Shown: in pieces, positions 10,425 through 19,070 of the stretch | Layout of the letters: each line of letters opens with the position of its first letter | Position numbering within the stretch: the first letter of the stretch is position 1 | Source of the DNA: Gracilaria domingensis | Taxonomy: Eukaryota; Rhodophyta; Florideophyceae; Gracilariales; Gracilariaceae | Assembly: GCA_022539475.1 (NCBI GenBank) | Contig: VCMS01000066.1 | Location: forward strand, 229,531 to 293,530 | Direction of reading: 5' to 3' | Length of the DNA: 64,000 nucleotides | Position numbers and translations under genes: made by a program | The notes under the pieces: generated by a model | What the model was told of the DNA's origin: nothing | The model's database searches: none | The model's input: the letters and a program-made list of their open reading frames with translations, nothing else

Positions 10425-11847
10425 ATTACAAAGCGGTTGAAGTCGGCAAGGTATGGTGGTAGAAGATGAGTGAAGTCACAAAAGAATGAGGTCGTCCGCC
10501 TATATATGCCGATTTCGATTCGGGAGAGCTAGCTCAGATAAGTAAAACTAGTTCAGGGTACCAAACCACCTGGATTAATATATATGAAACCAAATTATTA
10601 CAGTGAGATCTAAGCAGATCAGTCTGCAAAAAATATTTCATACGAAAGGCCTAGAAAACAATCAGTGGTGTAAGTGGATTCCCTTCAGCAGTCGAATTTG
10701 CTCCCGAATTAATTATAGAGCGTCAAACTAGTTTTCTAACATATAGAAAACATAAGATGCAGCAGTGGAAGCAACAAATTAAAGGGTAGCCTTACATGTG
10801 CAGTAAAACATATAATTATAAATTATGAAACACGGACCTTTGCATTATTGATTATATTGATGACGTATGTAAAAGTAACATGCAACCAAAAGGTTAAGTA
10901 TATGTAGAAAAGCCTGCATATTAATTGACACAAGTCTGACTGGTACGCATATTGTTCGTCGTCGTTAGATGCGTGTTGTTGTATCCAAATGCGCCACCTA
11001 CAAAGGGCTCGTTTTAAGAACAGGAGGAGTACCCACACTTCTAGTAAATGAGCTGGTAGTTGATATTTTGCAAAGAGAAGGGTAGGAACGCAATGCGTTC
11101 TCAAAATGCCGTGCGAAAATAACATGAGAAGCAAACTATTAATTCTATAATATGTCAACCACATTTTGAAAGGGACACGCATGCAAAATTGTGCTTTTAA
11201 AAATCATAAGAATGTAGAGTTCAATATAAAGCAACAGTACTTTCACAATCTGGAAATAAGCAGTGGAAGGAAACACAAGAGGTTGTCAGCATGACGCTCC
11301 AAAGTTTGAGCAAAGTTGTACTGGAAGCCATAAGTTGTGGTACATAACGCCAATGGCGAACTTATGCAGCGACTAATGTCGGAAAGGCCTTGGTATAAAG
11401 TGTAATTTACAAAGTGCGCAATGAACACAGAAGGAGCTGGCGTAAATTGCTCTAAGCAGCAACATGACATTATAAGACCGTGTTCAGATGAAGCACAGGG
11501 CAGAAGTTTTTTCGGACACGAGCACAAAATAGAGGTTGTTTATGGCTGCATGTAAGCCAGCTACTCGTCGAAACTTTCGTTCACACAGTGTAAATTTGTT
11601 AGACAAGAGGCGGAAGGAATCTGCGTAAAGATTGTTGTTTATGAAGTTATATATGTATAATATCATTATCCAGCAAAAGGATTGCTTCTATAAATTCAGT
11701 TTCTACTAATTGTAGATTGCGTGATACTTTCACTCGAATTTGTTCACTGAATGAAGACTCTTTCAGCCTTAAAACCCGGCTGATGCGACTTCTCTAGCTC
11801 AGAAACCTGTTCATTATGTTGATCCAGGATATCTACATCCATCCCAA
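10425..11847. other. AT-rich, no gene seen
   Basis: AT-rich region with small ORFs only. The end (about 11770-11847) is open in the frame of the following zinc-finger ORF and may be part of it. Confidence 0.4.
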
Positions 11848-12477
11848 ATGGAGATCAATGAAGCAAACGAAGTTCTAAAGTCTTTTTCTATTATCGCCCA
11901 TACCAAAGTACGGCTATCAATTTGTGTGTTGTGTCAAACCGGATTGGGAAGACAGGAAGAACACATTGTTCACCATTTTCGAAAAGAACCCCACAAACTT
12001 GGGACAGAGACTTGTCGTCGCATAAGTGAGGCTCTCAAAACAGTTTGGTGTGACGTTTTTGATGAAAATCTTCAAAGCTTGTACTTGCAAACTAAACCGC
12101 CGCGGACGTCGAGGAGATTATTACCAAAGCTAGAAGGATTACCAGAAATTGATCTCTTCGGTTGTGACCAGTGTCCTTATTTTACTCCCTCTAAACAAAA
12201 TGTACGAAGTCATATACGGTCAAATCACCCCGAAACATCCAACAATTTGATTTGCAACATTAAGGGGGCATCTTTCAAAGGTCAAACGTTTTTCAAAAAA
12301 TGTGACTTAAGATTATACTACCCTACAAGTAATAATGGAGAAAGTAACAGTTGTGAAATAAGTCTGGATCACACTGTACCCCCTGCCGCAAATTGTGAAA
12401 CGGAACTAGAAATGGCCCAGTTTGTAACTATAACCCGTTTCGACAAAAAGTTACGAAATATGGGCATAACCTACTAA
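11848..12477 (+). pseudogene. OrsD-type double zinc-finger N-terminus, orphan fragment
   Basis: 209 aa. Residues about 27-47 hold a CVLCQ...HIVHHF finger-like motif. Residues about 108-130 hold a second C2H2 unit, GCDQCPYFTPSKQNVRSHIR then SNH, followed by GQTFFKKCDLRLYYPTS. The order (finger, LP.LPEID..GC..C, H...H, then Q..F......YY) matches the N-terminus of the large helicase gene at 18297 on the other strand and the OrsD family (Pfam DUF3505/PF12013) that opens many fungal RecQ-like proteins. The recombinase-like and helicase parts are absent: after the stop there is only the motif-rich spacer. Most likely a truncated copy. The frame is open about 60 nt upstream of the first ATG, so the true start is uncertain. 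Confidence 0.5.
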
Positions 12478-12488
12478 TATCTTCGTTA

Positions 12489-12870
12489 TGGAATCAATGA
12501 TTTTAGATGCGTTTGGCCATGTAAGGGAATCAATGGACACTTACGCCGGGCTTTGATTCCAGGCAGTATAGAGCGAATGTTTGATTTTAACCTACTGTAC
12601 GGATGCTGTTTGAATCAAAAGAAATTTCCAATTTTTTGGTCCTGTAAGTAGGGGCCACGGCGCTCCGGTTGATTTGGCTGGAATCAATGATTAATGATTC
12701 AGAGCTCCAGAACCATTGAATGTGAGCTCTCCCGTTATTTCTTCGCCTTGAAATCGCACAAGCGTTTACGCTATGGAATCAAATATAATGTAGGGGCTTT
12801 GAATCGGTGGCAGAACCGGTGGTTGCCTCTTACGTTCAGCTGACAAGCCAGAATCATGTTACAAGTAGTG
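12489..12870. repeat. Cluster of GGAATCAA(TGATT) motifs
   Basis: GGAATCAATGATT occurs at about 12490 and 12679. Related words (GGAATCAATGG, TTTGATTCC, TTGAATCAA, GGAATCAAAT, TTTGAATCGG) are scattered between and after them, in both orientations. One copy forms the palindrome GAATCAATGATTAATGATTC. No coding potential. The meaning is unknown; it could be a binding-site cluster or decayed repeats. Confidence 0.45.
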
Positions 12871-13154
12871 CAATCCATGATTGTTAGTGTCAAGAACTTA
12901 CGTTACTTTAATATTTGACGGAGGATGCCGAAAGCAGTTCAAGCTACCTATATGACATAAACTACAAAGTAAATGTTTAGCCACTTTTGCTGCTGCCTTG
13001 GTGAACTATGTCGCTTTGCCATGTGTGGCAACCACTCTGAATCTTTATTGCAATGATTTTTTGCTATTTGTCGACGATCATGTCGAAACACTCCAGTCAA
13101 CTGAGCTGGGACATTGTCTGAGACCAAAGCCATTTCCCCACAGCTGTCTTTCAG

Positions 13155-13177
13155 AATGGAGGAAAGTTTCCTCCATT
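13155..13177. repeat. Palindrome, left flank of OrsD/RecQ unit
   Basis: AATGGAGGAA, a 3-nt loop and TTCCTCCATT: a perfect 10-bp palindrome, about 230 bp beyond the 3' end of the helicase ORF. The same core recurs with longer arms at 18890-18920 beyond the 5' end, so the pair brackets the gene. Confidence 0.7.
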
Positions 13178-13406
13178 TCAAAATGATCATTAATCACAAG
13201 GATGCTCTCTTGATCTTTGTTACACTTGGCCTTGACTTTGCATTATGTTTCCGTTAATACTCAATCGCATTTGGAACGAACCGTTGTCCACCAAGAACTG
13301 AGAATGAGCAGATTTGGGGTGTCACTCGTTTTCCTACTCATCCACTGTGCCATAAACAAGTCTTCTTGGGAAGATGGAGTGTTCCACTCAGGTTTTCAAT
13401 CGACCC

Positions 13407-14294
13407 CTAACGCTGCGCAGTCAGGTCATCGAAAAGATCTTCTACCACCTTTTTTCTCAATGCTTTGCTTTTGCGCCAGAGACACCATCCTAGAGTTCGC
13501 AGAATCTCAAGCTTACAAGAATTCTCGAAACCCATTTCCTCCGAATGTACCCTGTGACCCTTACTGTAGCCCATTCCACACCGAAAACATGTTCCGTTTG
13601 CAGGCTTCATCTTGTTCGGACATGATCTACATCCGTGATCAGCCGAGTGGCATTGAAAGCAACGACGAGCCTTCCAGGAACAGTAAGAATGGTCGACTAG
13701 ACGGACATACTTTCCAGTAGATATGAAGCAGGGGAGGCACATCATATCAAACTCTGTGGCAATTGATACACACTGCATGATGTTGTGGGACAATGACATT
13801 GCAATGGCACTTGGTTGAGAAACGATCTCAGAGATACGTGCGCTCTGAGATTCTGATAGAATCACAATAGGAAGTGGTAGCTTCTCAAGACTTCTCTCAA
13901 CTTTCTTCGAAGCCTCCATAGATGAACAAAAATATGGAGAGTGTTTTTCTTGTGACAGGTCTGCGTTGCAGAGTTTCAGACATACAACACAGTTGCGAGA
14001 AAGACCATCAAACATGCACATTCCAGGTGACGTTCCATCCATTAAACCATAAAGCCAGTTCTTTCTGCAGAGTGTGGTGTTCTCCATCCAGTTTCTCATA
14101 TCCAACCATTCTACTAGATTCCGATGACTTTCTTGCGAACGTGTTTCCTCATCAATCTTTTGCAGTTGACCTTGAAAACGATCCGCCAAAAGAGGGGAGT
14201 AAAGCACAATACAACGACCCTGTTGTCCATCTTTCCCAGCCCTGCCTGCCTCCTGAGCGTAGTCTTTCAAGGAGGTCGAACCACCGACATGCAA
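13407..14294 (-). CDS. C-terminal part of RecQ-like helicase (other frame)
   Basis: This 295-aa frame completes the helicase begun upstream. It opens with HVGGSTSLKDYAQEAGRAGKD, the last conserved RecQ helicase motif (YYQESGRAGRDG in RecQ). It continues with a Cys-rich zinc-binding section (CRKNWLYGLMDG..., CVVCLKLC) and ends with a second Cys/His cluster (CFQCHSADHGC..C, CFRCG). The same order of parts closes OrsD-type helicases of fungi. It overlaps the 1381-aa frame by about 140 nt, and the shift must fall near 14290-14310. The helicase motif that should precede it (the GID/AFG region) is degraded, so the gene may be inactive, or a small intron may be hidden here. Confidence 0.7.
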   Translation of the reverse strand: MHVGGSTSLKDYAQEAGRAGKDGQQGRCIVLYSPLLADRFQGQLQKIDEETRSQESHRNLVEWLDMRNWMENTTLCRKNWLYGLMDGTSPGMCMFDGLSRNCVVCLKLCNADLSQEKHSPYFCSSMEASKKVERSLEKLPLPIVILSESQSARISEIVSQPSAIAMSLSHNIMQCVSIATEFDMMCLPCFISTGKYVRLVDHSYCSWKARRCFQCHSADHGCRSCPNKMKPANGTCFRCGMGYSKGHRVHSEEMGFENSCKLEILRTLGWCLWRKSKALRKKVVEDLFDDLTAQR

Positions 14295-17200
14295 TCATTA
14301 CTGATCTAGAAGAGTGTTCTTGGGTTCGTGCCCATTTGGGGGTGCGCCAAACTTCATACATTTTTTCTGTAGTTCTCGAATCCATTGCAGCGTGGTATTG
14401 AAGTACACTAACCTTTAAATCAAGGTTTGAATCTGCATCTGTGATAGAAGAGAATACATCGAGGTACGATGTACTCAACACATCTGCGTACTGCTCCACA
14501 TTCTTCCTCTGCATAACATATACGAGAACCCGGAAAAATGGCATGGCCTCACCGTCAGTTCCATAGGCCAGCATTTCAGAACGGGAAATTTTTTCCAGTT
14601 CTTGTTTCAGTGTATACACGGTAGCCTGTAACATTTCTTGCTGAGCGTCCGTATATCTTCCACCAGATGATCGCCCGATGTTTGATGTTCCCAAGTCTTT
14701 GCGGAACACTGAAAACTCCAAATTCTTTCGTACCGTTGGCATAGAGAATAACGTAGCCCGACGTTCCCCATGAACGGCAACGATATCGTTTCTTTCGGAT
14801 GGCGGCACTGTTGCACTTAGAAAAACTTTAGGAATACTGGACGGAATCCTGGCTAGAGCGTAACGTATATCTCGAAGAGCTTGACGGAAGTTGAACCACA
14901 TGCTGGTGAGATGAGCTTCATCTATAACAATCCGTGCCAGTGAGGCTGATTCCAAAAGTTGGGAGATCAGTTGCGTAAACGAATCTCCTCTCAGCTTCTC
15001 TGGTGTCAGTATGTAAAGATCTGCTTGATCAGGGGTGGGAATATTCGTGCAGGTTGAAATATGAAGAGTTGCAGCCCTTAATTCGAACGCCCGCACCAAG
15101 GAGACCAGAGGAACTATGATGATGGTTGAGAGAGAACCATGAGCCATGAAAACTGGTAGTAAAATGCAGAGAGACTTCCCAGCTCCGGTTGGCATCACGG
15201 CAAAAACGTTTTCTCTTCTTTCGGTCACGGCGGCAGTGACGTTGTATTGCGTTTGAGATTTGAACTTTGAACCAGGGTCCTTCATCATTCTTCGCAGTTC
15301 TCCCAATAGGAACGGCAATATATGTTCGTACTTATTGGGGTCCTCTTCAATTAATGTGGTACCGACTGAGCAATGTTGCTTATCAGCGACGAGGAAGTTG
15401 GATCCTCCTCGAAGAACACGACCGTAGTCAAAACTGTTTTGGCTCTGCAGCACACCCATTTCATTTTGGCTTCGTTTAAGGCTAACATCTTCAGCAGAGC
15501 GACCTTGATTTCCATCATGGAAATTTAGGACCGTCTCGTGCTTGCTGTGGGAAAGTTTGGGTTTCTTCAGGACGGTAAGGTCATCAGTGCATAGGTTAGT
15601 CTTACGACCGACCAATAGTCCTAGAAGTTCATGCCACTTGTTTGAAAACTGGCGGTATGTGTAGATTTTGAAGTTGTGCATGTCATAAAGCTCTTCCCGT
15701 GTTCGTGCATAAGCTCTCTCCGCAACTTCGAAGCTATGACCGGCTTGTTCGTGTCCAATAGAGCAAGACTGTTTTCGAATCTCTTCAATAAGACTTTGAG
15801 CTTTACCCTCCGCCACTAAAGGAACCATACCGACGTTATACCCGCGATAGTCATTGAATTTGAATTCAATGTCTTTGAAGAAGAGCTCCTTCGAAATAGC
15901 AGACCGTATCTGAGCCTCTTGGGTCGGCACGCCATTATTGACAAACAATCGCGTCCAATGAAAAGCGGCAGCATCTCTTCCGTGAAACAGTCCCACCAGC
16001 GATGTCTCCAAAGGTCTTATAAGCATTAGATACTTTATGACTAGGTCACTGGTCGTCTGATCTGGAAATCGTGGAATCGGACGAGCAAATCCTTTCACGT
16101 TTCTGTTTTTCGACCATCTGGTGATGATCATTATCCGTCCCTGAGATATGAAGATGTTCCGCATGCCATATGTATCATTCTTTAAGTGCAACGTCGACAC
16201 CTCCGTTGCTCGAGCTGGAGATCCCGAAGAAATGTGAATACAGAATAAAAGCTGTCGCTGGAGCTCCTGACAACGATTGAGCCACTCGATCGTGACTGAT
16301 TTACGCATCTTTGATCCGAAGAGAGTGACGATATCTTCATTTGGAGCAGAACCGTTTACCTCCTTCGAAGTACCAGGGACATGAAGGAAGCGTAGAACAT
16401 GTGCAATATTTTTCTTCATCCAAAGACGTTCTCTTTGGTACGAAAGAAAAGAAAAACCGATAGAATTTTCACTCAGATTATCGTGTAGGGATTCGATCTG
16501 ACTCTGAAATCCATCGGGCATTCCATTGCCAAACAAGAGCTTCGAAAACAGGTCCTCAATTTTCCTATGAGACTTAGAAACCTTTCTTCCAACATCTTTG
16601 AGAGACAAATGAGTATCCCTGACGATTCCACAATATGAATGATGTAGGCATGCCTCAAATGATACATCAATATCTTCTTGATAGAGAAGACCCATAGAGC
16701 AATCGAGCATGCTCCTGACATAGGACGCGACTGTGTTTTGATTGACCATAACAGCATCCTTAATCTTGGTGAATCGAGCCTCATATATCGCGTCATCACA
16801 AGGGTTTGCCTGCAACATTTGGTTGGTAACATGAACCTCGACAATCGCGCAGCAGCTTATAGCGTACTGAAGAGCTGCAAGCGGTTTTGTTATTTCCCAT
16901 GCTTCGTGGAATCTGTACCTTTCTCCACCATCATCCTTCACACATCTACACGAAAAGAATGTCTTCACGTCCATACGAGCTGTAGAGTGACACAAAGGCC
17001 AATGTTTCAGAAGAGTGGATTTGAAAAGCTCATGTAGGGGCTTCAACCTTTCGCAATCACTCTTTTTCGTACTAGGAAGTATGATAGAGACTTTTTTGGA
17101 TGAACACAATGCCATATATTCCTTAAGCACCGCAAGAGTTCCCTGATCCACGATGTCAGGCCGAAGTTGAAGTGCACGGCAAAGGAAAAGTATGAAACGG

Positions 17201-18297
17201 CAAAGCTCTGTGGCGTACTGCTTTCTGTTTTTCTCAGTAAAGGTGCGGAATTGATCACGACGTTCCCCTTTCGATCTCAAATTGCACCTAATAAGGACTG
17301 AGTGCGGAATATCGAGAGTGAGCTTTGGTATGGTCTCCAAATAATTATTGACGTCCGCAGAGATGCAGTGGAAGGGTGGATCGCTCTGTCCGATCGACGC
17401 AAGTGATTGAGCCATATTCATTGATATACTACGTGCCTTCAGAACATCGTCAACTCTTGATATAGACACAAAAGTTGATTTGAGCTTATCTTGAACGTTC
17501 ACTCCTTCTTCGTTACTGTAGAAACCGTTCAACATTTTTTCGATTTCAGATGAAGCCATTGATACACGAGCATCTTCGCCTTGAGTTGAGTTCGAATTAT
17601 CTGCACTGGTATCGTCATGATCTGAAGAGTTCCTGACTTCGTTACGAGTATTTTGTACCAAAATGTCGATAGTGGAGACGACAGTGAGCTCACCTATCGG
17701 TTTGTTCATCGATACAGAGAAGTACCGCCGGAGTCTCCCAGTGGAGAAAATCGTTTGCACTTTCACCTCCTTGTGTTCAGCAATGCCTCCATTTGATCCT
17801 CTGAAAAGCGTAACATTGTGTGCTTTGCGCAGATGAACCGCAAGTGGCTTCTTATCCGTGTACCAAGAAAGACACCTGTCGCATTGAAAGCCATTGCAGA
17901 CATCCAGGCCAAGAAGGGGATCCAAAGTGGGTGGGGAAGGCTCATCCAGTTTTTGAGGTGCTGCGAGGTACGAGGGCCAAAGAGGTGAGCAGACCATGGC
18001 TGACGTCATCTCCTTCTTACCAGCGAAAACAGCTTCGGAAGCATCACGAGACTGGCTTGCACTGATGCAGTGCTTTTGGGTTAGGTGTGTTTCCAATGCT
18101 CGTTGAGAAGAAATTCCACACTTGCACTCAATACAGATCGGAAGCATTCCAATCGTGTTGACTCCGATTGATATTGGTCCACGGTCACCAGACAGTGACG
18201 ATGGAACGACAGCAACGGTTGGCATAGCGTTGGAATAACAGCACGAGAATGAAAATAAATGTAGCGAAACGTGAAGGTGACCCTGACGCCTAATCAA
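14152..18297 (-). CDS. OrsD zinc finger / tyrosine-recombinase-like / RecQ helicase protein
   Basis: 1381 aa. Residues about 45-70 and 130-160 carry two C2H2-like fingers (CIECKCGISS..H; FQCDRCLSWY...H), followed by VQTIFSTGRLRRYFSV, as in OrsD (PF12013) proteins. Residues about 680-860 resemble a tyrosine recombinase: SGSPARATEVSTL (first Arg box), NDYRGYNVGM (second Arg box, with Asp in place of the usual His), then QAGHSFEVAERAYAR (His box and candidate Tyr). From about 1020 comes a RecQ-type ATPase: PTGAGKSLCILLP (Walker A, about 1036), VIDEAH (about 1124) and FLSATVPPSE. The C-terminal helicase motifs lie in the overlapping frame at 13407-14294. Similar three-part proteins are known to me from fungal telomere-linked/OrsD helicases. 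The recombinase reading is by motif only. The start may lie 75 nt downstream at MPTVAVV. Confidence 0.75.
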   Translation of the reverse strand: MIRRQGHLHVSLHLFSFSCCYSNAMPTVAVVPSSLSGDRGPISIGVNTIGMLPICIECKCGISSQRALETHLTQKHCISASQSRDASEAVFAGKKEMTSAMVCSPLWPSYLAAPQKLDEPSPPTLDPLLGLDVCNGFQCDRCLSWYTDKKPLAVHLRKAHNVTLFRGSNGGIAEHKEVKVQTIFSTGRLRRYFSVSMNKPIGELTVVSTIDILVQNTRNEVRNSSDHDDTSADNSNSTQGEDARVSMASSEIEKMLNGFYSNEEGVNVQDKLKSTFVSISRVDDVLKARSISMNMAQSLASIGQSDPPFHCISADVNNYLETIPKLTLDIPHSVLIRCNLRSKGERRDQFRTFTEKNRKQYATELCRFILFLCRALQLRPDIVDQGTLAVLKEYMALCSSKKVSIILPSTKKSDCERLKPLHELFKSTLLKHWPLCHSTARMDVKTFFSCRCVKDDGGERYRFHEAWEITKPLAALQYAISCCAIVEVHVTNQMLQANPCDDAIYEARFTKIKDAVMVNQNTVASYVRSMLDCSMGLLYQEDIDVSFEACLHHSYCGIVRDTHLSLKDVGRKVSKSHRKIEDLFSKLLFGNGMPDGFQSQIESLHDNLSENSIGFSFLSYQRERLWMKKNIAHVLRFLHVPGTSKEVNGSAPNEDIVTLFGSKMRKSVTIEWLNRCQELQRQLLFCIHISSGSPARATEVSTLHLKNDTYGMRNIFISQGRIMIITRWSKNRNVKGFARPIPRFPDQTTSDLVIKYLMLIRPLETSLVGLFHGRDAAAFHWTRLFVNNGVPTQEAQIRSAISKELFFKDIEFKFNDYRGYNVGMVPLVAEGKAQSLIEEIRKQSCSIGHEQAGHSFEVAERAYARTREELYDMHNFKIYTYRQFSNKWHELLGLLVGRKTNLCTDDLTVLKKPKLSHSKHETVLNFHDGNQGRSAEDVSLKRSQNEMGVLQSQNSFDYGRVLRGGSNFLVADKQHCSVGTTLIEEDPNKYEHILPFLLGELRRMMKDPGSKFKSQTQYNVTAAVTERRENVFAVMPTGAGKSLCILLPVFMAHGSLSTIIIVPLVSLVRAFELRAATLHISTCTNIPTPDQADLYILTPEKLRGDSFTQLISQLLESASLARIVIDEAHLTSMWFNFRQALRDIRYALARIPSSIPKVFLSATVPPSERNDIVAVHGERRATLFSMPTVRKNLEFSVFRKDLGTSNIGRSSGGRYTDAQQEMLQATVYTLKQELEKISRSEMLAYGTDGEAMPFFRVLVYVMQRKNVEQYADVLSTSYLDVFSSITDADSNLDLKVSVLQYHAAMDSRTTEKMYEVWRTPKWARTQEHSSRSVMIACRWFDLLERLRSGGRQGWERWTTGSLYCALLPSFGGSFSRSTAKD

Positions 18298-18298
18298 G

Positions 18299-18889
18299 AG
18301 ATCAGGTCATCGTACTGAAACCTAGAGGTGTATCACATGCGTCAACACGGGAATCATGGGCCACAGTGTATCATAACTTTGGCGGGAGATAATTTCCGCG
18401 GGAGAACATCAACAGGTAAGGCGCAGTCGTATCCCCATTACTTCCAGCTCCCAATGTCCAAATAAAATTGGATGGAATATATATGCCGAAAATATAAATA
18501 ATACACAGTCATAATTAACACAGAAGTGTGTATGGAGGGATGATAACCACATATATAGGCGAGGGCTTTCTGATCTTCCGCTGATCCTGATATCATTGTA
18601 GCCGAACGCGATGAAAGGAGCAAAAACCAAGTAATCTAATATGGTCAATGATCTGAAATAGTTGAAATAAAAACGAAGGCGTTGATTATGTGTCCATTTG
18701 CCCAGTAATGACGTCATCTATCCATGCGGAAAAATTAAGAGACAATTTTGAAAATGAATAAATTATCTTCAATGATACAGATTCCCTGGTGCCATTTCGG
18801 GATGGAGAATATATCCATAACTCTTCGATTAAAATGTACCCTTGCGCGCTGTGAATTTTGCAACATTATTGCGAAATTAAGCTTGTTGT
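18299..18889. other. 5' flank of the helicase gene, no gene seen
   Basis: Mixed to AT-rich spacer between the helicase start and the right-hand palindrome. ORFs here are short and lack recognisable motifs. The helicase promoter should lie in the first few hundred bases. Confidence 0.4.
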
Positions 18890-18920
18890 CCAAAATGGAG
18901 GAATGTTTCCTCCATTTTGG
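18890..18920. repeat. Palindrome, right flank of OrsD/RecQ unit
   Basis: CCAAAATGGAGGAA, loop TGT, TTCCTCCATTTTGG: a perfect palindrome with 14-bp arms. Its core equals the one at 13155-13177. The two sites bound a 5.77-kb segment that contains the whole OrsD/recombinase-like/RecQ gene and nothing else. Confidence 0.75.
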
Positions 18921-19070
18921 AACAGGGAGCAAACTCGATATGAGGGCACATCGGAAACAGATAGGGTAGAATTGAACGCTGTAGCTTGACGCTGAAGAGA
19001 ATCAGACCTGAGATAATATGAAATGGGCGCAAAGTTCTCAAGAAAAATACTTCATTTACCACAGTTTCCA

